From assembly GCF_017745675.1 (NCBI RefSeq), contig NZ_JAFLJM010000028.1, forward strand, positions 1 through 42,577: a stretch of DNA of 42,577 nt, given 5' to 3'. Under the pieces are notes generated by a model. The model was not told where the DNA came from. It saw only the letters and a list, made by a program, of their open reading frames with translations, and ran no database searches. Both the position numbers and the translations under genes were made by a program. The stretch is from Alkalihalobacillus sp. BA299. GTDB lineage: Bacteria; Bacillota; Bacilli; Bacillales; Bacillaceae_F. Of the stretch, positions 1 through 9,295 are shown one piece after another; the stretch's first letter is position 1, and every line of letters starts with the position of its first letter.

Positions 1-132
1 CTTCTTCAAGATGTCCTAAAAGAAAGTAACAAAAAGATTCAAAAGTTAATTCGATGTCAACTACAACACTGGATTGCAGGCTTACCTAATTACATCAAGG
101 TCTACCTGCCTATTTCAGTGAGCGAAAGTTGA
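1..132 (+). CDS. C-terminal end of an unidentified protein (cut by window edge)
   Basis: An open frame runs in from the left edge and stops at a TGA at 130-132, giving 43 residues. They include KESNKKIQKLIRC and end in YLPISVSES. The stretch is Lys/Gln-rich and then hydrophobic. I recognise no family. It lies upstream of a glycosyltransferase island, so it could belong to a coat or surface-sugar gene or to an insertion-sequence remnant. No start is visible. The roughly 280 bases before the next gene hold only short inverted repeats (for example TAACTT...AAGTTA) and no convincing gene. Confidence 0.35.
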   Translation, partial: LLQDVLKESNKKIQKLIRCQLQHWIAGLPNYIKVYLPISVSES

Positions 133-409
133 GTTAATAAATAAAAAATTAGCTTAACTTGCTAGTTTAAGTTATGGAAAAATTCATTAATAACTTGTTT
201 GGCAGGGCATTATAACTTGTAAGTTAGCAGGCATTTCATGCCTTATGTTTTTAACTCACCTTTTTACCATAATTATTGAGATAATATATATTATTTTGCC
301 TATTTTCTATTTTTATAGGTCTTTTAATTATAATATTTAGAAAATAATGAATAAGTTAATAGAAGTAAAATATCAACTTTTAAAAACTCAAAGGTGTGGA
401 GGGTTATAT

Positions 410-1303
410 TTGGCCAAAGTAACCGTGTTAATGCCTGTATATAATGGAGAACAATTTTTAAACGAATCGATTAAGAGTATTCTAAGTCAGACCTATAAAG
501 ATTTTGAATTATTAATTATCGATGATGGATCAACTGATAATAGTGTAAAAGTTATTAAATCATTTCAAGATTCAAGAATTCGTTTAGTTCATAATGAAAA
601 TAATTTAAAGTTAATTTCAACTTTAAACAAAGGTATTAGATTATCAAAAGGAGATTATATCGCAAGAATGGATTGTGATGATATTAGCTTACCAGAACGG
701 ATGGAAAGACAATTTAAATTTTTGGAAAATAATTCAAAAGTAGGTGTTTGCGGAACTTGGTTAAGGAGAATGGATAAAAACAGCATCTGGAAAGCTCCTT
801 TACATCACGATGAAATTAAATGTTCCCTACTTTTTAATAGTTGTATTTACCACCCTACTGTTATGATTCGAAAGAACATCCTTAATAAATTTAACTTATT
901 TTATAACGAGGATGCCATACATGCTGAAGATTATGATTTATGGGTTCGTTTAGCACAAAAAACAAATTTAGCAAATTTACCTGAACCCTTATTATTTTAT
1001 AGAATGCATAAAAATCAAATAGGAAAAGTATTTTATAAAGAGCAATTAAACACAACCAATAAAATTCGTTTAAAACAAATACATTATCTTGGAATTGAAC
1101 CAACTAAGGAAGAATTCCACATCCATCGACTTCTTACTAAATCAAAGAACCAAAAACACCTGAAATTATTAAAGCAAAAAATTACGGATGTAGAAAAATG
1201 GATTGATAAATTATTACAAAAAAACAACAAAATACATTATTTTAATCAGGACTCTTTTAAAAAAATATTATCAAATTTCCTTATAAAAATTAAAAAACAG
1301 TAA
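410..1303 (+). CDS. GT2-family glycosyltransferase
   Basis: About 297 residues with a GT-A fold of glycosyltransferase family 2. The N-terminus has the nucleotide-binding strand VTVLMPVYNG and the IDDGSTDNS loop. The metal/sugar-nucleotide motif DCDD is near residues 88-91, and the acceptor-side ED motif lies in HAEDYDLWVRL in the second half. It should transfer a sugar from an NDP-sugar to a glycan or lipid acceptor at the cytoplasmic face. The donor cannot be read from sequence. I chose the TTG at 410 because AAGGTGTGGAGGG ends six bases upstream. An ATG at 347 would add 21 residues that do not fit the family start and has no ribosome site. The Lys-rich tail is typical of AT-rich surface-sugar loci. 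The next gene begins 13 bases downstream, so the two are probably co-transcribed. Confidence 0.85.
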   Translation: MAKVTVLMPVYNGEQFLNESIKSILSQTYKDFELLIIDDGSTDNSVKVIKSFQDSRIRLVHNENNLKLISTLNKGIRLSKGDYIARMDCDDISLPERMERQFKFLENNSKVGVCGTWLRRMDKNSIWKAPLHHDEIKCSLLFNSCIYHPTVMIRKNILNKFNLFYNEDAIHAEDYDLWVRLAQKTNLANLPEPLLFYRMHKNQIGKVFYKEQLNTTNKIRLKQIHYLGIEPTKEEFHIHRLLTKSKNQKHLKLLKQKITDVEKWIDKLLQKNNKIHYFNQDSFKKILSNFLIKIKKQ

Positions 1304-1316
1304 AAGGAGCATATAA

Positions 1317-2003
1317 ATGTTTAACAATATTTCAGTTCTTATCCCTTTTCAGTCGGATAATAGGATGAGAAAAGATATATTCGAATGGGTAAAAAGATTC
1401 TACAAAACAATGCTTCCTGGAGCAGAAATATGTATTGGTGAACAAAATGATGAAATATTTTCGAGGTCTAAAGGCATAAACCAAGCTGCTCAAATGGCAA
1501 CAAATAGTATTTTTGTTATTGCTGATGCTGATATATTTTATGATCCAATTATTATAACCAAGTCTATAAAACTACTTGAAATCCATCCATGGGTTATTCC
1601 ATATAATAATGTATTAAATTTAACGGAAACTAGTACTAAAAAGCTTTTGAAAACTAAACCTATATGGCCGACGAATATTAGAATAGAGGCTAGAAAACGC
1701 CATTCCGGAACCTACAGTAGTGTTGGCGGATTAAATGTCATTCCACGACATCATTTTGAAGCTGTCGGTGGTTTTGATGAAAGATTTGTAGGTTGGGGGA
1801 GAGAAGACGATACATTTGTCTTGGCAATGAATGCAATATGTGGTCCTTTTGTCAGAATAGATTCAAGTATTTATCATTTATGGCATCCGCCCATGGAGAA
1901 ATCAAATCTTAATCAGAACGATCAACTTTATCAAAAGTATAAAAAAGCTAGTGGAAAAAAAGAAGCAATAGAAAAACTCATTAATGATAGAAAAAAAAAG
2001 TAA
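1317..2003 (+). CDS. Galactosyltransferase-like glycosyltransferase (GT2/GT7 type)
   Basis: 228 residues. The DxD-type motif DADIFYD (residues 70-76) is followed by GGFDERFVGWGREDDTF (151-167) and HLWHPP. This is the pattern of the C-terminal galactosyltransferase domain shared by GT7-like bacterial enzymes, where the WGREDD segment binds acceptor and catalytic base and the downstream His helps bind metal. It probably adds galactose, GalNAc or a related sugar to a surface glycan. AAAGGAG sits seven bases before the ATG, and the gene is tightly spaced behind the preceding GT2 gene. The start of the fold (ISVLIPFQSDNR) is shorter than in animal enzymes and lacks a membrane anchor, as expected for a cytosolic bacterial enzyme. 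The donor is undetermined. Confidence 0.8.
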   Translation: MFNNISVLIPFQSDNRMRKDIFEWVKRFYKTMLPGAEICIGEQNDEIFSRSKGINQAAQMATNSIFVIADADIFYDPIIITKSIKLLEIHPWVIPYNNVLNLTETSTKKLLKTKPIWPTNIRIEARKRHSGTYSSVGGLNVIPRHHFEAVGGFDERFVGWGREDDTFVLAMNAICGPFVRIDSSIYHLWHPPMEKSNLNQNDQLYQKYKKASGKKEAIEKLINDRKKK

Positions 2004-2061
2004 AAATCAACAGGTAATAGATTATTAATTTAACTTGTTTTGAAATGGAGGTATTTTTGTA

Positions 2062-2754
2062 ATGGTATCAGTTATTACCTGTACAATGCGACAAAATTAT
2101 ATCGATAATGTTTTTGAAAATTATAACACTCAAGGGTGGAGAGACAAGGAATTAATTATCATTTTAAATAAAGATAATATGGATCTTAATGAATGGGAAA
2201 ATAGAGCAAAAAATGCTCACAATGTTTCAGTGTATCAATTACCAGAAAAGACTCCTTTAGGCCAATGTTTGAACTTTGGAGTTGGTAAAGCAAAATACGA
2301 TTATATTGCTAAGTTTGACGATGATGATTATTATTCAACTCATTATTTAACAGAAGCGATGTTAGCTTTTAATAAAATTAATACTCAAATCATAGGTAAA
2401 ACAACATATTACGCATATATTGAAAGAAAAAATGCTTTAATAATAATGCATAAAAATAGTGAAAATCAGTATGTAAATTCTGTGGCTGGTGGAACGCTCA
2501 TTTTTAAAAAAAATGTATTTCAGAAAGTGAAATTTGGTAATAGAAGAGTTGGATCAGACCAGGAATTTTTAAAGCAATGTAGGAAATGTGGTTTTAGAAT
2601 ATACTCTACAAATAAGGAGAACTATACCTTAATTAGAAAGCCAAATCAAAACCATCATACTTGGAAAGATGGTGATGATTTTATTTTAAGAAAAGGAGAA
2701 TTAATAACTTTTACTGATAACTTTAAATCGATCGTTTCATCACAGGATAAATAA
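2062..2754 (+). CDS. GT2-family glycosyltransferase (short form)
   Basis: 230 residues beginning directly with the first beta strand (MVSVITCTMR). An acidic metal-binding run DDDD lies at 86-89 in AKFDDDDYYS. The C-terminal half has SDQEFLKQCRKCGFRIYSTN, which resembles the acceptor-binding part of short GT2 enzymes found in spore and capsule sugar loci. It follows the previous gene by 58 bases and has ATGGAGG 12 bases before the ATG. It is the third glycosyltransferase in a row on this strand, which points to one polymer-assembly operon. Substrate is unknown. About 226 bases follow without a gene before a degenerate insertion sequence. Confidence 0.8.
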   Translation: MVSVITCTMRQNYIDNVFENYNTQGWRDKELIIILNKDNMDLNEWENRAKNAHNVSVYQLPEKTPLGQCLNFGVGKAKYDYIAKFDDDDYYSTHYLTEAMLAFNKINTQIIGKTTYYAYIERKNALIIMHKNSENQYVNSVAGGTLIFKKNVFQKVKFGNRRVGSDQEFLKQCRKCGFRIYSTNKENYTLIRKPNQNHHTWKDGDDFILRKGELITFTDNFKSIVSSQDK

Positions 2755-2980
2755 TATTTAAATTAAAAAGCGTTGGTAATATTAATAAATTTGTGTAAAT
2801 CGATAGATTACTTTTCAGTATTTGTATTTATAAGGGGCTGATTATGGACCACGTATCAGAAAAAAATCTCTATCTAATGAACAGGTGGTGATTATTTTAT
2901 AGTTATTCCCAGTTTTGGTTCAATTAGTGTTTTACTCTGTTATACTTAAGCTAACAAAAGATCATTGGAGAGGTAGTGCT

Positions 2981-4735
2981 ATGGATGAATTAATGAAACT
3001 ACTTGACTACTTGACGAGAATTTGATTTTTACAGGTACTGACATATCCATTTCTATGTTAAATCTACTCAAAAAGAATGTATGTGTCCTTTTTGTTAAAC
3101 AGTATCTTCCCGAATCCACTCTCGTTACAAACGAAGCTTTCAAGATTTACCTATTCAAGGTAAAAAAGTGTTGATTACGTTATCCAATCGAAAAATGTTT
3201 TGTGATAACCCATAATGTGATCGTACGACATTTGCAGAATCCTTTTCCTTTATAGACAATAAAGACAAAAAAACAAAGTGGTTAAAAGAAACGATCATCG
3301 AAATTTCACTAACACAAAGTTCTGTTTCAGCCTCAACTTATCTAACGCAACATGTAGTCGATGTTAAAAAAAGTACGATCTGTTATTATCAAAAAAAACG
3401 AACCGACAATAAATAAAGAGAAAATAGAAGCTGTCTGTATCGATAATTTTGCTATGAAAAAGAGAACTAGTTACAGCACTGTAATGGTTGATCTAAACGA
3501 TGGCAGGATCATTGATATAATAGAATCAAGAGATAAAAATGACGTTGTCGCTTGGCTCTCACAATTTCCAAATTTAAAATATGGCCCAAGAGATTGATCT
3601 CATACATATGCTTCTGCTATTCGAGAAGCTCATCCAAACGCCCATCACATCAGTTATCGATTTCATTTAGTGAAAAATTTGACGGATGCGATCATCCAAT
3701 GTATTTATAAGTTTTTATCTGGACGAATTGTCATTTCTTTGACAAAGGAAAAGAAAGTGATGAACGAACTGCTGAGTAGTAAACCGTCACGCCGTGATAA
3801 AATTCTACTGGTCAAGTCCTTGGCTTCTCAAGGACGAACCATACAAAAAATCAAATCTCTAACGAAATGCAGTCTTCAAACAATTCGAAAATATATTAGA
3901 ATGCCTGAATGCCTGAAGAAGATATCCCAAAAAATTCAGATGATAAGCGTTGTCGTGAACATAAGGAAGCTATCCAGAAGATCATGGATAGAGTCAAAGA
4001 AGTAAGAGCTTTACAGAAAGAAGGGTATAGTATAAGAAAAATAGCAGATAAGACAGGCTATACAAAGAAAACAATAAAAAATTATTTATCTCCCAACTTC
4101 AATCCTATTCATGGTCAATATGACGTACAGCGTCCAGGAAAACTGTCTCCCTTTAGAAATGAAGTCATTGCATTGCGTGCGAAAGGAATACCCTATAAAG
4201 ACATTCATACATCCCTTCGCAAAAAGGATATACAGGATCAGAAGCTGCTATTAGACAATTCATAGCGAAAGAAAAAAGGCAGCAAAAAGATCTCAAAGAC
4301 TATGATGCTGTTGGTTCTACTGAGATCATAGAAAGAAAATAGCTAGTAAAGCTACTTTATAAACCTCTAGAGAAAATGAAATCACTCACCCATGAACAAG
4401 TGAAGAACGTTGTCCAGAAGTATCCGTTATTAGATAAATTGCACCACTTGGTTGGCATTTTAAAGAGATACTTCTTTCAGGGAAAAAAGAATCTTTACAT
4501 GCATGGATAGCAGAGGTAGAAAGCCTCGAATTAAGTGAATTGACTAGTTTTCTCAACGGAATAAAAAAAGAAAATAAATGCGGTTAAAAATGCATTTACG
4601 CTTCTCTATAGTAAAGGATTGGCTGAAGGGAGTGTGAATAAGTTAAAGACAATCAAACGCATCATGTATGGCAGAAATAGTTTTGAACTTCTACGGAATA
4701 AATTATTGCTACTTGAATCACGCAAATTCAACTAA
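2981..4735 (+). pseudogene. Degenerate ISL3-family transposase
   Basis: Pieces of one ISL3-type transposase can be read in order across several frames. The start follows GGAGAGG. Then come RYKRSFQDLPIQGKKVLI, then EAVCIDNFAMKKRTSYSTV (the first catalytic Asp region, around 3430), then the region before DRFH/LVKNLTDA. Two HTH-like stretches follow (VKSLASQGRTIQKI and VRALQKEGYSIRKIADKTG), and the C-terminus has LAEGSVNKLKTIKRIMYGR, ending at the TAA at 4733-4735. Stops and frameshifts occur throughout (for example a TGA at about 3022), so it cannot make an active enzyme. I could not pair convincing terminal repeats. It separates the three co-oriented glycosyltransferases from the next, opposite-strand one. 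Confidence 0.85.
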
Positions 4736-4964
4736 CACTGGAAAAAACTGGTTTGGCGCTTACCTTATTTTCACAAAAGGTCCTTTATCGATTTCGATAA
4801 ACACTATTTTTGAAAAATATCCATCTGTTCATATAAGCCTCCCTATACTGTTTCACCAAAATTGCGAGAGAACCATTTTACCATCGTTACTTACAAAGTG
4901 TTTAGATAATTCCAACATTAATAGAACAAAGACTTCAAAGATAGCGATATCTAAGAAAACATTT

Positions 4965-5717
4965 TTAATTAATCCCATAGATTTTTTGTATAATCTTTTT
5001 CTCCAAACTTGTATTTTTTGACCATATAAGTAAATTTGAAAAAACCTTTTTTCTTTGTATATTAGGGTCATTTGTACTTTGGCTCCTTTCACTATTAACA
5101 GGATCATCATTATAAACTAATAATGGTTCATTAATAAATGCGAATTTAGTTTTTGTAGCTACTCTTAACCATAATGCGTAATCTTCTACTCCTCTCATAT
5201 CTCTCCCTTCCGGAAAACCAATGACATCTAAAAATAAAGATTTATGAACAATAGTAGAACTACATATGACTTGATTTACTTTAATTAAATCATCTAAAGT
5301 TAATATTGATTTGTTTTCATTGATTAATAAGGTATCTGAAACACCTTTATTTGGTATATATCGATACGCGTTAGTACAAGATGCTAGATGATTATGTTTA
5401 GTTAAAGTAGTTAATTGCTTTTCTAATTTATTTGGCATCCATTCATCATCACTATCTAAAAATGCAATCCATTGACCTTTACTTATTTTGATTCCTCTAT
5501 TTCTAGGAATAGCAGGTCTTCCACCGCGCTCTCCTGGAATCCACTTTACCCTATCATCTTTTAACGAAATTACTATATTTTCACTTTTATCTGTTGAGCC
5601 ATCATCACAAACTAATACCTCTATTGAATCAACCGTTTGATTAAGGGCACTTAAAATAGCTTTTTTAAGGGTTTTTTCACGGTTCCATGTAGGGATAATA
5701 ACTGATATTAAACACAA
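4965..5717 (-). CDS. GT2-family glycosyltransferase
   Basis: About 250 residues of a GT-A enzyme: ISVIIPTWNRE at the start, VCDDGSTDKSE, the nucleotide-binding DSDDEW (residues 88-91 for DSDD) and a GVEDYALWLRV motif for the acceptor side. The start is taken as TTG at 5715-5717 because AAGGTGG lies five bases upstream. A GTG three codons earlier would overlap that ribosome site. It reads against its neighbours and is flanked by an ISL3 wreck downstream and a ruined GT2 gene upstream on the same strand, so it is probably the survivor of a once longer leftward operon. The donor sugar is unknown. About 230 bases between its stop and the ISL3 end hold no gene. Confidence 0.85.
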   Translation of the reverse strand: MCLISVIIPTWNREKTLKKAILSALNQTVDSIEVLVCDDGSTDKSENIVISLKDDRVKWIPGERGGRPAIPRNRGIKISKGQWIAFLDSDDEWMPNKLEKQLTTLTKHNHLASCTNAYRYIPNKGVSDTLLINENKSILTLDDLIKVNQVICSSTIVHKSLFLDVIGFPEGRDMRGVEDYALWLRVATKTKFAFINEPLLVYNDDPVNSERSQSTNDPNIQRKKVFSNLLIWSKNTSLEKKIIQKIYGIN

Positions 5718-5794
5718 GGATTCCACCTTCTTTTTTAAAAACTTTCTATAATCATTTATTTAAATGACTAACTTATAGTTGCTTGTGTATCATC

Positions 5795-6475
5795 TTTATT
5801 GATTTACATAAAGTTTAGGTTGATTTTTCTTAATCTGGTTTATAAGAGACGTACGATTAGAATCAGCTTTCGGTCCCATTGTACATCCATGGCGACGATA
5901 AAAGAATAATGGTTCCCGAATAGTATCACCAAGCCATCCTTTCTCTGTAAGGGAAAGTCAAAAGTCCCAATCTTCATATCCTTATTATAACTACTAGCTA
6001 ATTCCCAAACTTGTTTTCTAACTAGAGAACATACAACTACAATATTGATGTGAAAAAGTGTTTGTATATTAAAAGCTGCAGGAAGTCAAGTCGTTTCAAG
6101 GTATCAAAAAAATTTGATACTACTAGGAGAAACAAAACTAATTTATGGCTTGTTATCAAGACTTTAACATCTTTTTCAATTAAGGTTGGGGAATTTTATC
6201 GTCTGCATGTAAAGGGAAAATATAGTTTCCTTTTACTTCCTTATTTCCAGCATTCTGAGCAACAAGTAATCCTTTATTTTCCTGATAGGTCATCCTAGTT
6301 TTCGATTTATTCCTTAAGTTTTTTGTATATCGATTGGTAGAACCGTTATTTACAATAATGAGTTCAATATTTTGAAAGACGGAACTTAAACAAGAATCCA
6401 CAGCTTCTTCAAAGAATTGTCCGTAATTTTAACAAGAAATAATAACACTAACCTTTGGATTATTTTGAGAGATAG
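5795..6475 (-). pseudogene. Decayed GT2-family glycosyltransferase
   Basis: The minus strand can be read as one broken GT2 protein. The beginning is PKVSVIISC, then an in-frame stop, then NYGQFFEEAVDSCLSS and VNNGSTN. NKEVKGNYIFPLHADDKI carries the DD metal motif. Through shifted frames it continues to a C-terminal part with GWLGDTIREP, LFFYRRHGCTMGPKADSN and a final LYVNQ before a TAA at 5795-5797. At least one nonsense codon (near 6432) and several frameshifts are present, so no product is expected. The C-terminal part is well preserved, which suggests recent decay. It probably belonged with the GT2 gene immediately downstream on the same strand. Confidence 0.75.
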
Positions 6476-6695
6476 ATATATTAACTTCTCCAAATAGTTT
6501 GATATTCTATTGTATTAAGTTATAAACCAGTACGTTCTAGGCACAACACTAGATTTAGCCAATTCCTCATTCGTTTAGAATATTGTCTGTAAGTTAGCTT
6601 TAATAATAATGAAATTCCTTTTAGTTAAGTAACTATACATTTTAGGTAATAAGTACATAAACTACATTAGAAGTTTAAAATTAAAAAGGTGTGTT

Positions 6696-7622
6696 GTGAT
6701 ACTAATGAAAATAGTTTTGGTGACAGGGGGAGCAAGCTTTATCGGCTCGCATATTGTTGATTTATTATTGAAAACCGGATATGAACCTATCATTATTGAT
6801 AATTTAAGTACAGGGGAAAAGGAAAATATCCCTAAAAATATTACAATGTATAAAATGGATATATTATCATCTGAAGTAATAAATGTCTTTTCTAAAGAAA
6901 AACCGGATTATGTTATACATCAGGCCGCGCAAGTAGATGTGACTCGATCTATGAAAAGTCCTCTAACAGATGCATCTGTAAATATTATGGGTACATTAAA
7001 TTTATTAAAGTATTGCAAAACATTTAAAATAAAAAAGTTTATATATGCCTCTACGTCTGCTGTTTACGGTAATACTTCTGATTGCAGTATAACAGAATAT
7101 TTCCCAATTCAACCAATCTCTTATTATGGTGTTTCTAAACATTCTTCGGAATTGTATATTAAGCTTTTTCATCATCAGTATCATTTACCTTACACAATTT
7201 TAAGATATGCCAATGTTTATGGTCCCCGTCAAACACCAAAAGGAGAAGGAGGAGTTATTTCTATTTTTATTAAAAAGTTGTTAAAAAGCGAAATACCGAT
7301 TATTTTTGGAGATGGAAACCAAACAAGGGATTTTATTTATGTAAAGGATGTAGCTAATGCAAATATCCGTTCATTAAGTTATGGTGACAATAAAGTAATT
7401 AATATTTCTAGAAATGAAAAAGTCACCATAAATGAGCTTTATCACAAAATAATTTCTCTAATCCCAGGCCCTTCTATCCCTTCATATTAACCAAAGCGAG
7501 ATAGGGATATTAGGTATAGCAGGTTATGTAATAAGAAAGCAAGAAAACTTCTTAAATGGCAGCCAAAATATAATTTAATAGATGGTTTAAACGAAACGAT
7601 TAATTTTCACAAAAACTTATGA
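6696..7622 (+). pseudogene. UDP-glucose 4-epimerase-like SDR with a premature stop
   Basis: An extended short-chain dehydrogenase of the NDP-sugar epimerase group. The Rossmann motif is TGGASFIG (10-17), then YASTSAVYG, the catalytic YYGVSK tyrosine/lysine pair and ILRYANVYGPRQ. The frame stops at TAA 7488-7490 after 264 residues. The very next codons continue in the same frame for 43 residues (PKRDRDIRYS ... LLKWQPKYNL) to a TGA at 7620-7622, which is exactly the normal C-terminus of the family. So a single nonsense codon, not a frameshift, splits a gene of normal length (about 308 codons). The usual GGAGFIG glycine is Ser here. The start is a GTG behind AAAAAGGTG; an ATG at 6705 is the alternative. 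The truncated protein lacks the last helices and is probably inactive, though readthrough cannot be excluded. Confidence 0.8.
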
Positions 7623-7661
7623 ACTTACAACTAAAACGGTTCCAAAAAGAGGTGGAGAATT

Positions 7662-8378
7662 TTGAATAAAGTAGGCCTATTATATATTTGTACAGGTAAA
7701 TATGAGATTTTTTGGGAGAGCTTTTATAACAGTTCTGAAAAATTCCTTTTACCTAATTGTCAAAAAATGTACTTTGTCTTTAGTGATGCTAAGAGGATAT
7801 ATAACGAAGATAATGATACTGTAAGAAAGGTATCCCAAAAAAATTTAGGTTGGCCGAGAAATACATTAATGAGATTTAATATGTTTAGAAAAATAGAAGA
7901 AGAGTTAAAGGAATATGATTATTTGTTCTTTTTTAATGCTAATATGTTGCTCGTAGATATTGTGTATGAAGAAGAAATCTTACCCAAAAAAGAAGGATTA
8001 ATGGCAGTTATTCATCCAGGTTTCTATAATAAAAAAGAAAATGCTTTTTCATACGATAGAAACCCTAATAGTCAAGCTTATATTCCATATGGGCAAGGTA
8101 AGTACTATTTTATGGGTGGATTAAATGGAGGAAGATCACATGATTATTTGAAGTTGATAAAAACATTGGATGGAAGGATTAAGAAAGATTTAGCTAATGG
8201 AGTTACCGCTATATGGCATGATGAATCACATTTAAATAAATATCTTTTAGGAAAAACCATAAAAATACTAAATCCATCTTATGGCTATCCAGAAGGTTGG
8301 AACCTCCCATTTACTCCTAAAATCATAATCAGAGATAAAAAGAAATGGGGGGGGCATGCTTTTTTAAGACATAACTGA
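7662..8378 (+). CDS. GT6-family (ABO-like) glycosyltransferase
   Basis: 238 residues matching bacterial members of glycosyltransferase family 6, the family of the human ABO enzymes. Recognisable blocks in order are KMYFVFSD, FFFNANMLLVDI, HPGFYNKK, YYFMGGLNGG, IWHDESHLNKYLL, NPSYGYPEGW and IRDKKKWGGHAF. The metal motif that is DxD in animals is NAN at residues 92-94; Asn-x-Asn is a known hallmark of bacterial GT6 enzymes and goes with metal-independent catalysis. It should add alpha-linked Gal or GalNAc to a terminal galactose-type acceptor. The TTG at 7662 follows AGGTGGAG closely. It lies 39 bases after the broken epimerase, suggesting a former epimerase-transferase pair for UDP-Gal or UDP-GalNAc. 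Confidence 0.88.
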   Translation: MNKVGLLYICTGKYEIFWESFYNSSEKFLLPNCQKMYFVFSDAKRIYNEDNDTVRKVSQKNLGWPRNTLMRFNMFRKIEEELKEYDYLFFFNANMLLVDIVYEEEILPKKEGLMAVIHPGFYNKKENAFSYDRNPNSQAYIPYGQGKYYFMGGLNGGRSHDYLKLIKTLDGRIKKDLANGVTAIWHDESHLNKYLLGKTIKILNPSYGYPEGWNLPFTPKIIIRDKKKWGGHAFLRHN

Positions 8379-8700
8379 TAATGAGTAAATTTAATTCAAT
8401 ATATTCTCATTTTATAAACATAAAGGTTCTTGACCTGAGTTGGTGCTTTAAATTAATTAGCTGTTTCAAGCTTTACTAGTAGGTTGAAATGATGTCCGAT
8501 AGCTAAAGACACGTCGTTTTATCATTTTAATCTTGTTGTTACTTCCTTCGATTCAAAACTTTACTAAAAAAGGAACTATCGTCTGTGTATGTTCTATGTT
8601 AAGAAAATAGACATGTCGTGATGTAGGGAATATACTGAACAAATGAAAGAAGGATTTGAAGATTGGGGTTTTTAAATTTCACCAGCTCTACAAATGGATG
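8379..8700. other. Gene-free stretch
   Basis: About 320 bases between the GT6 gene and the first IS66-type terminus. I see no frame that resembles a protein, no RNA gene and no clear terminator. It is AT-rich and may be decayed insertion-sequence DNA. Confidence 0.4.
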
Positions 8701-8790
8701 GTAAGCCTGGACTATAAAAATAAGCGCACCTTCACGGTACGCATCACAAATAGCCGTATATCATGATTTTTTTATCGAGATATACTGTAA
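8701..8790 (-). repeat. Solo IS66-type terminus (older, diverged copy)
   Basis: This begins GTAAGCCTGG and then runs through TAAGCGCACC, ACGGTACGCATCACAAAT and GCCGTATATCATG. It is a diverged copy of the terminus that starts at 8893 (GTAAGCCCG ... TAAGCGCACC ... ACGGTACGTACAACAAAT ... GCCGTATATCGCG). Only about 75-90 bases are kept. It is probably the end of an earlier element of the same kind, next to which the second copy landed 192 bases away. Confidence 0.6.
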
Positions 8791-8793
8791 ATC

Positions 8794-8881
8794 ATCACAT
8801 TATTTCAGGTCAGCTTTTTCACATTCATTCATCCTAAAATCTGAAATAATGTGATATTTTTTTCGGATTATTTCAGATTTT
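8794..8881. other. Two mutually exclusive 15-bp hairpins
   Basis: ATCACATTATTTCAG (8794-8808) is a perfect reverse complement of 8841-8855. AAAATCTGAAATAAT (8836-8850) is a perfect reverse complement of 8867-8881. The segment 8841-8850 is used by both, so only one hairpin can form at a time. The first is followed by ATTTTTTT, as in an intrinsic terminator. No gene lies directly downstream on the plus strand, so an attenuator role is speculative. Confidence 0.55.
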
Positions 8882-8892
8882 GTACGTTCTCT

Positions 8893-9272
8893 GTAAGCCC
8901 GAATTATAAAAAAATAAGCGCACCTTACGGTACGTACAACAAATGGCCGTATATCGCGATTTTTTTTAGCCGTATATCGCGATTTTTTTTAATCGAATAT
9001 ACGGCTATTTTATTTTCTGCTACACGCTGCCTGAATTAACTTTGACCAAGGCATGTATTGATTTAAAATTTCAGGGTTTTAATGGATGTTGAAATTCGGT
9101 AGATCCGTCAAAAGTTTCTTTATGTATTCATAGAAATCTACACCGTTACTTTTAGCGGTTTCTGCAATACTTAAACAGATGACGTTTGCTGTTGCACCAG
9201 ATTCACTAACGGAGTGTAGCCAGCTTTTTCTTCCCACCACACTTGGACGGATAGCGTTTTCAGCTGGTTATT
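8893..9272 (-). pseudogene. IS66 element 1: 3' end with tnpC C-terminus
   Basis: Minus-strand reading gives PAENAIRPSVVGRKSWLHS, then CLSIAETAKSNGVDFYEYIK, LLTDLPNFNIH, an in-frame stop (TAA at 9079-9081), and NPEILNQYMPWSKLIQAACS before the final TAA (9010-9012). This is the C-terminal end of the IS66 DDE transposase TnpC. Outside the stop are two perfect tandem 23-bp units (8946-8968 and 8969-8991, each GCCGTATATCGCGATT plus a T-run). An inverted GAATATACGGCT follows, so the element probably has a terminator-like hairpin at its end. Only the last part of tnpC remains. Confidence 0.75.
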
Positions 9273-9295
9273 AAAACATTAGAATAACCAGCTGA
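9260..9295. repeat. Palindromic junction between two IS66 tnpC fragments
   Basis: TCAGCTGGTTATT (9260-9272) and its exact reverse complement (9283-9295) flank a 10-base loop. The left arm is the inner end of the leftward tnpC fragment and the right arm the inner end of the rightward fragment. In both, the arm corresponds to the residues just before the conserved AER/AEN-I-(K/R)-P motif, so the two elements are joined head to head at the same codon position. Confidence 0.7.

Noticed and set aside
2829..4800. Terminal inverted repeats of the ISL3 element
   Set aside because: AAGGGGCT near 2833 and AAAGGACCT on the other strand near 4790 are only loosely similar; too weak to set boundaries.
4668..5110. 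Open frames on both strands at the ISL3 end and the GT2 gene end
   Set aside because: No recognisable motifs; they overlap the real ISL3 tail and the GT2 gene in other frames.
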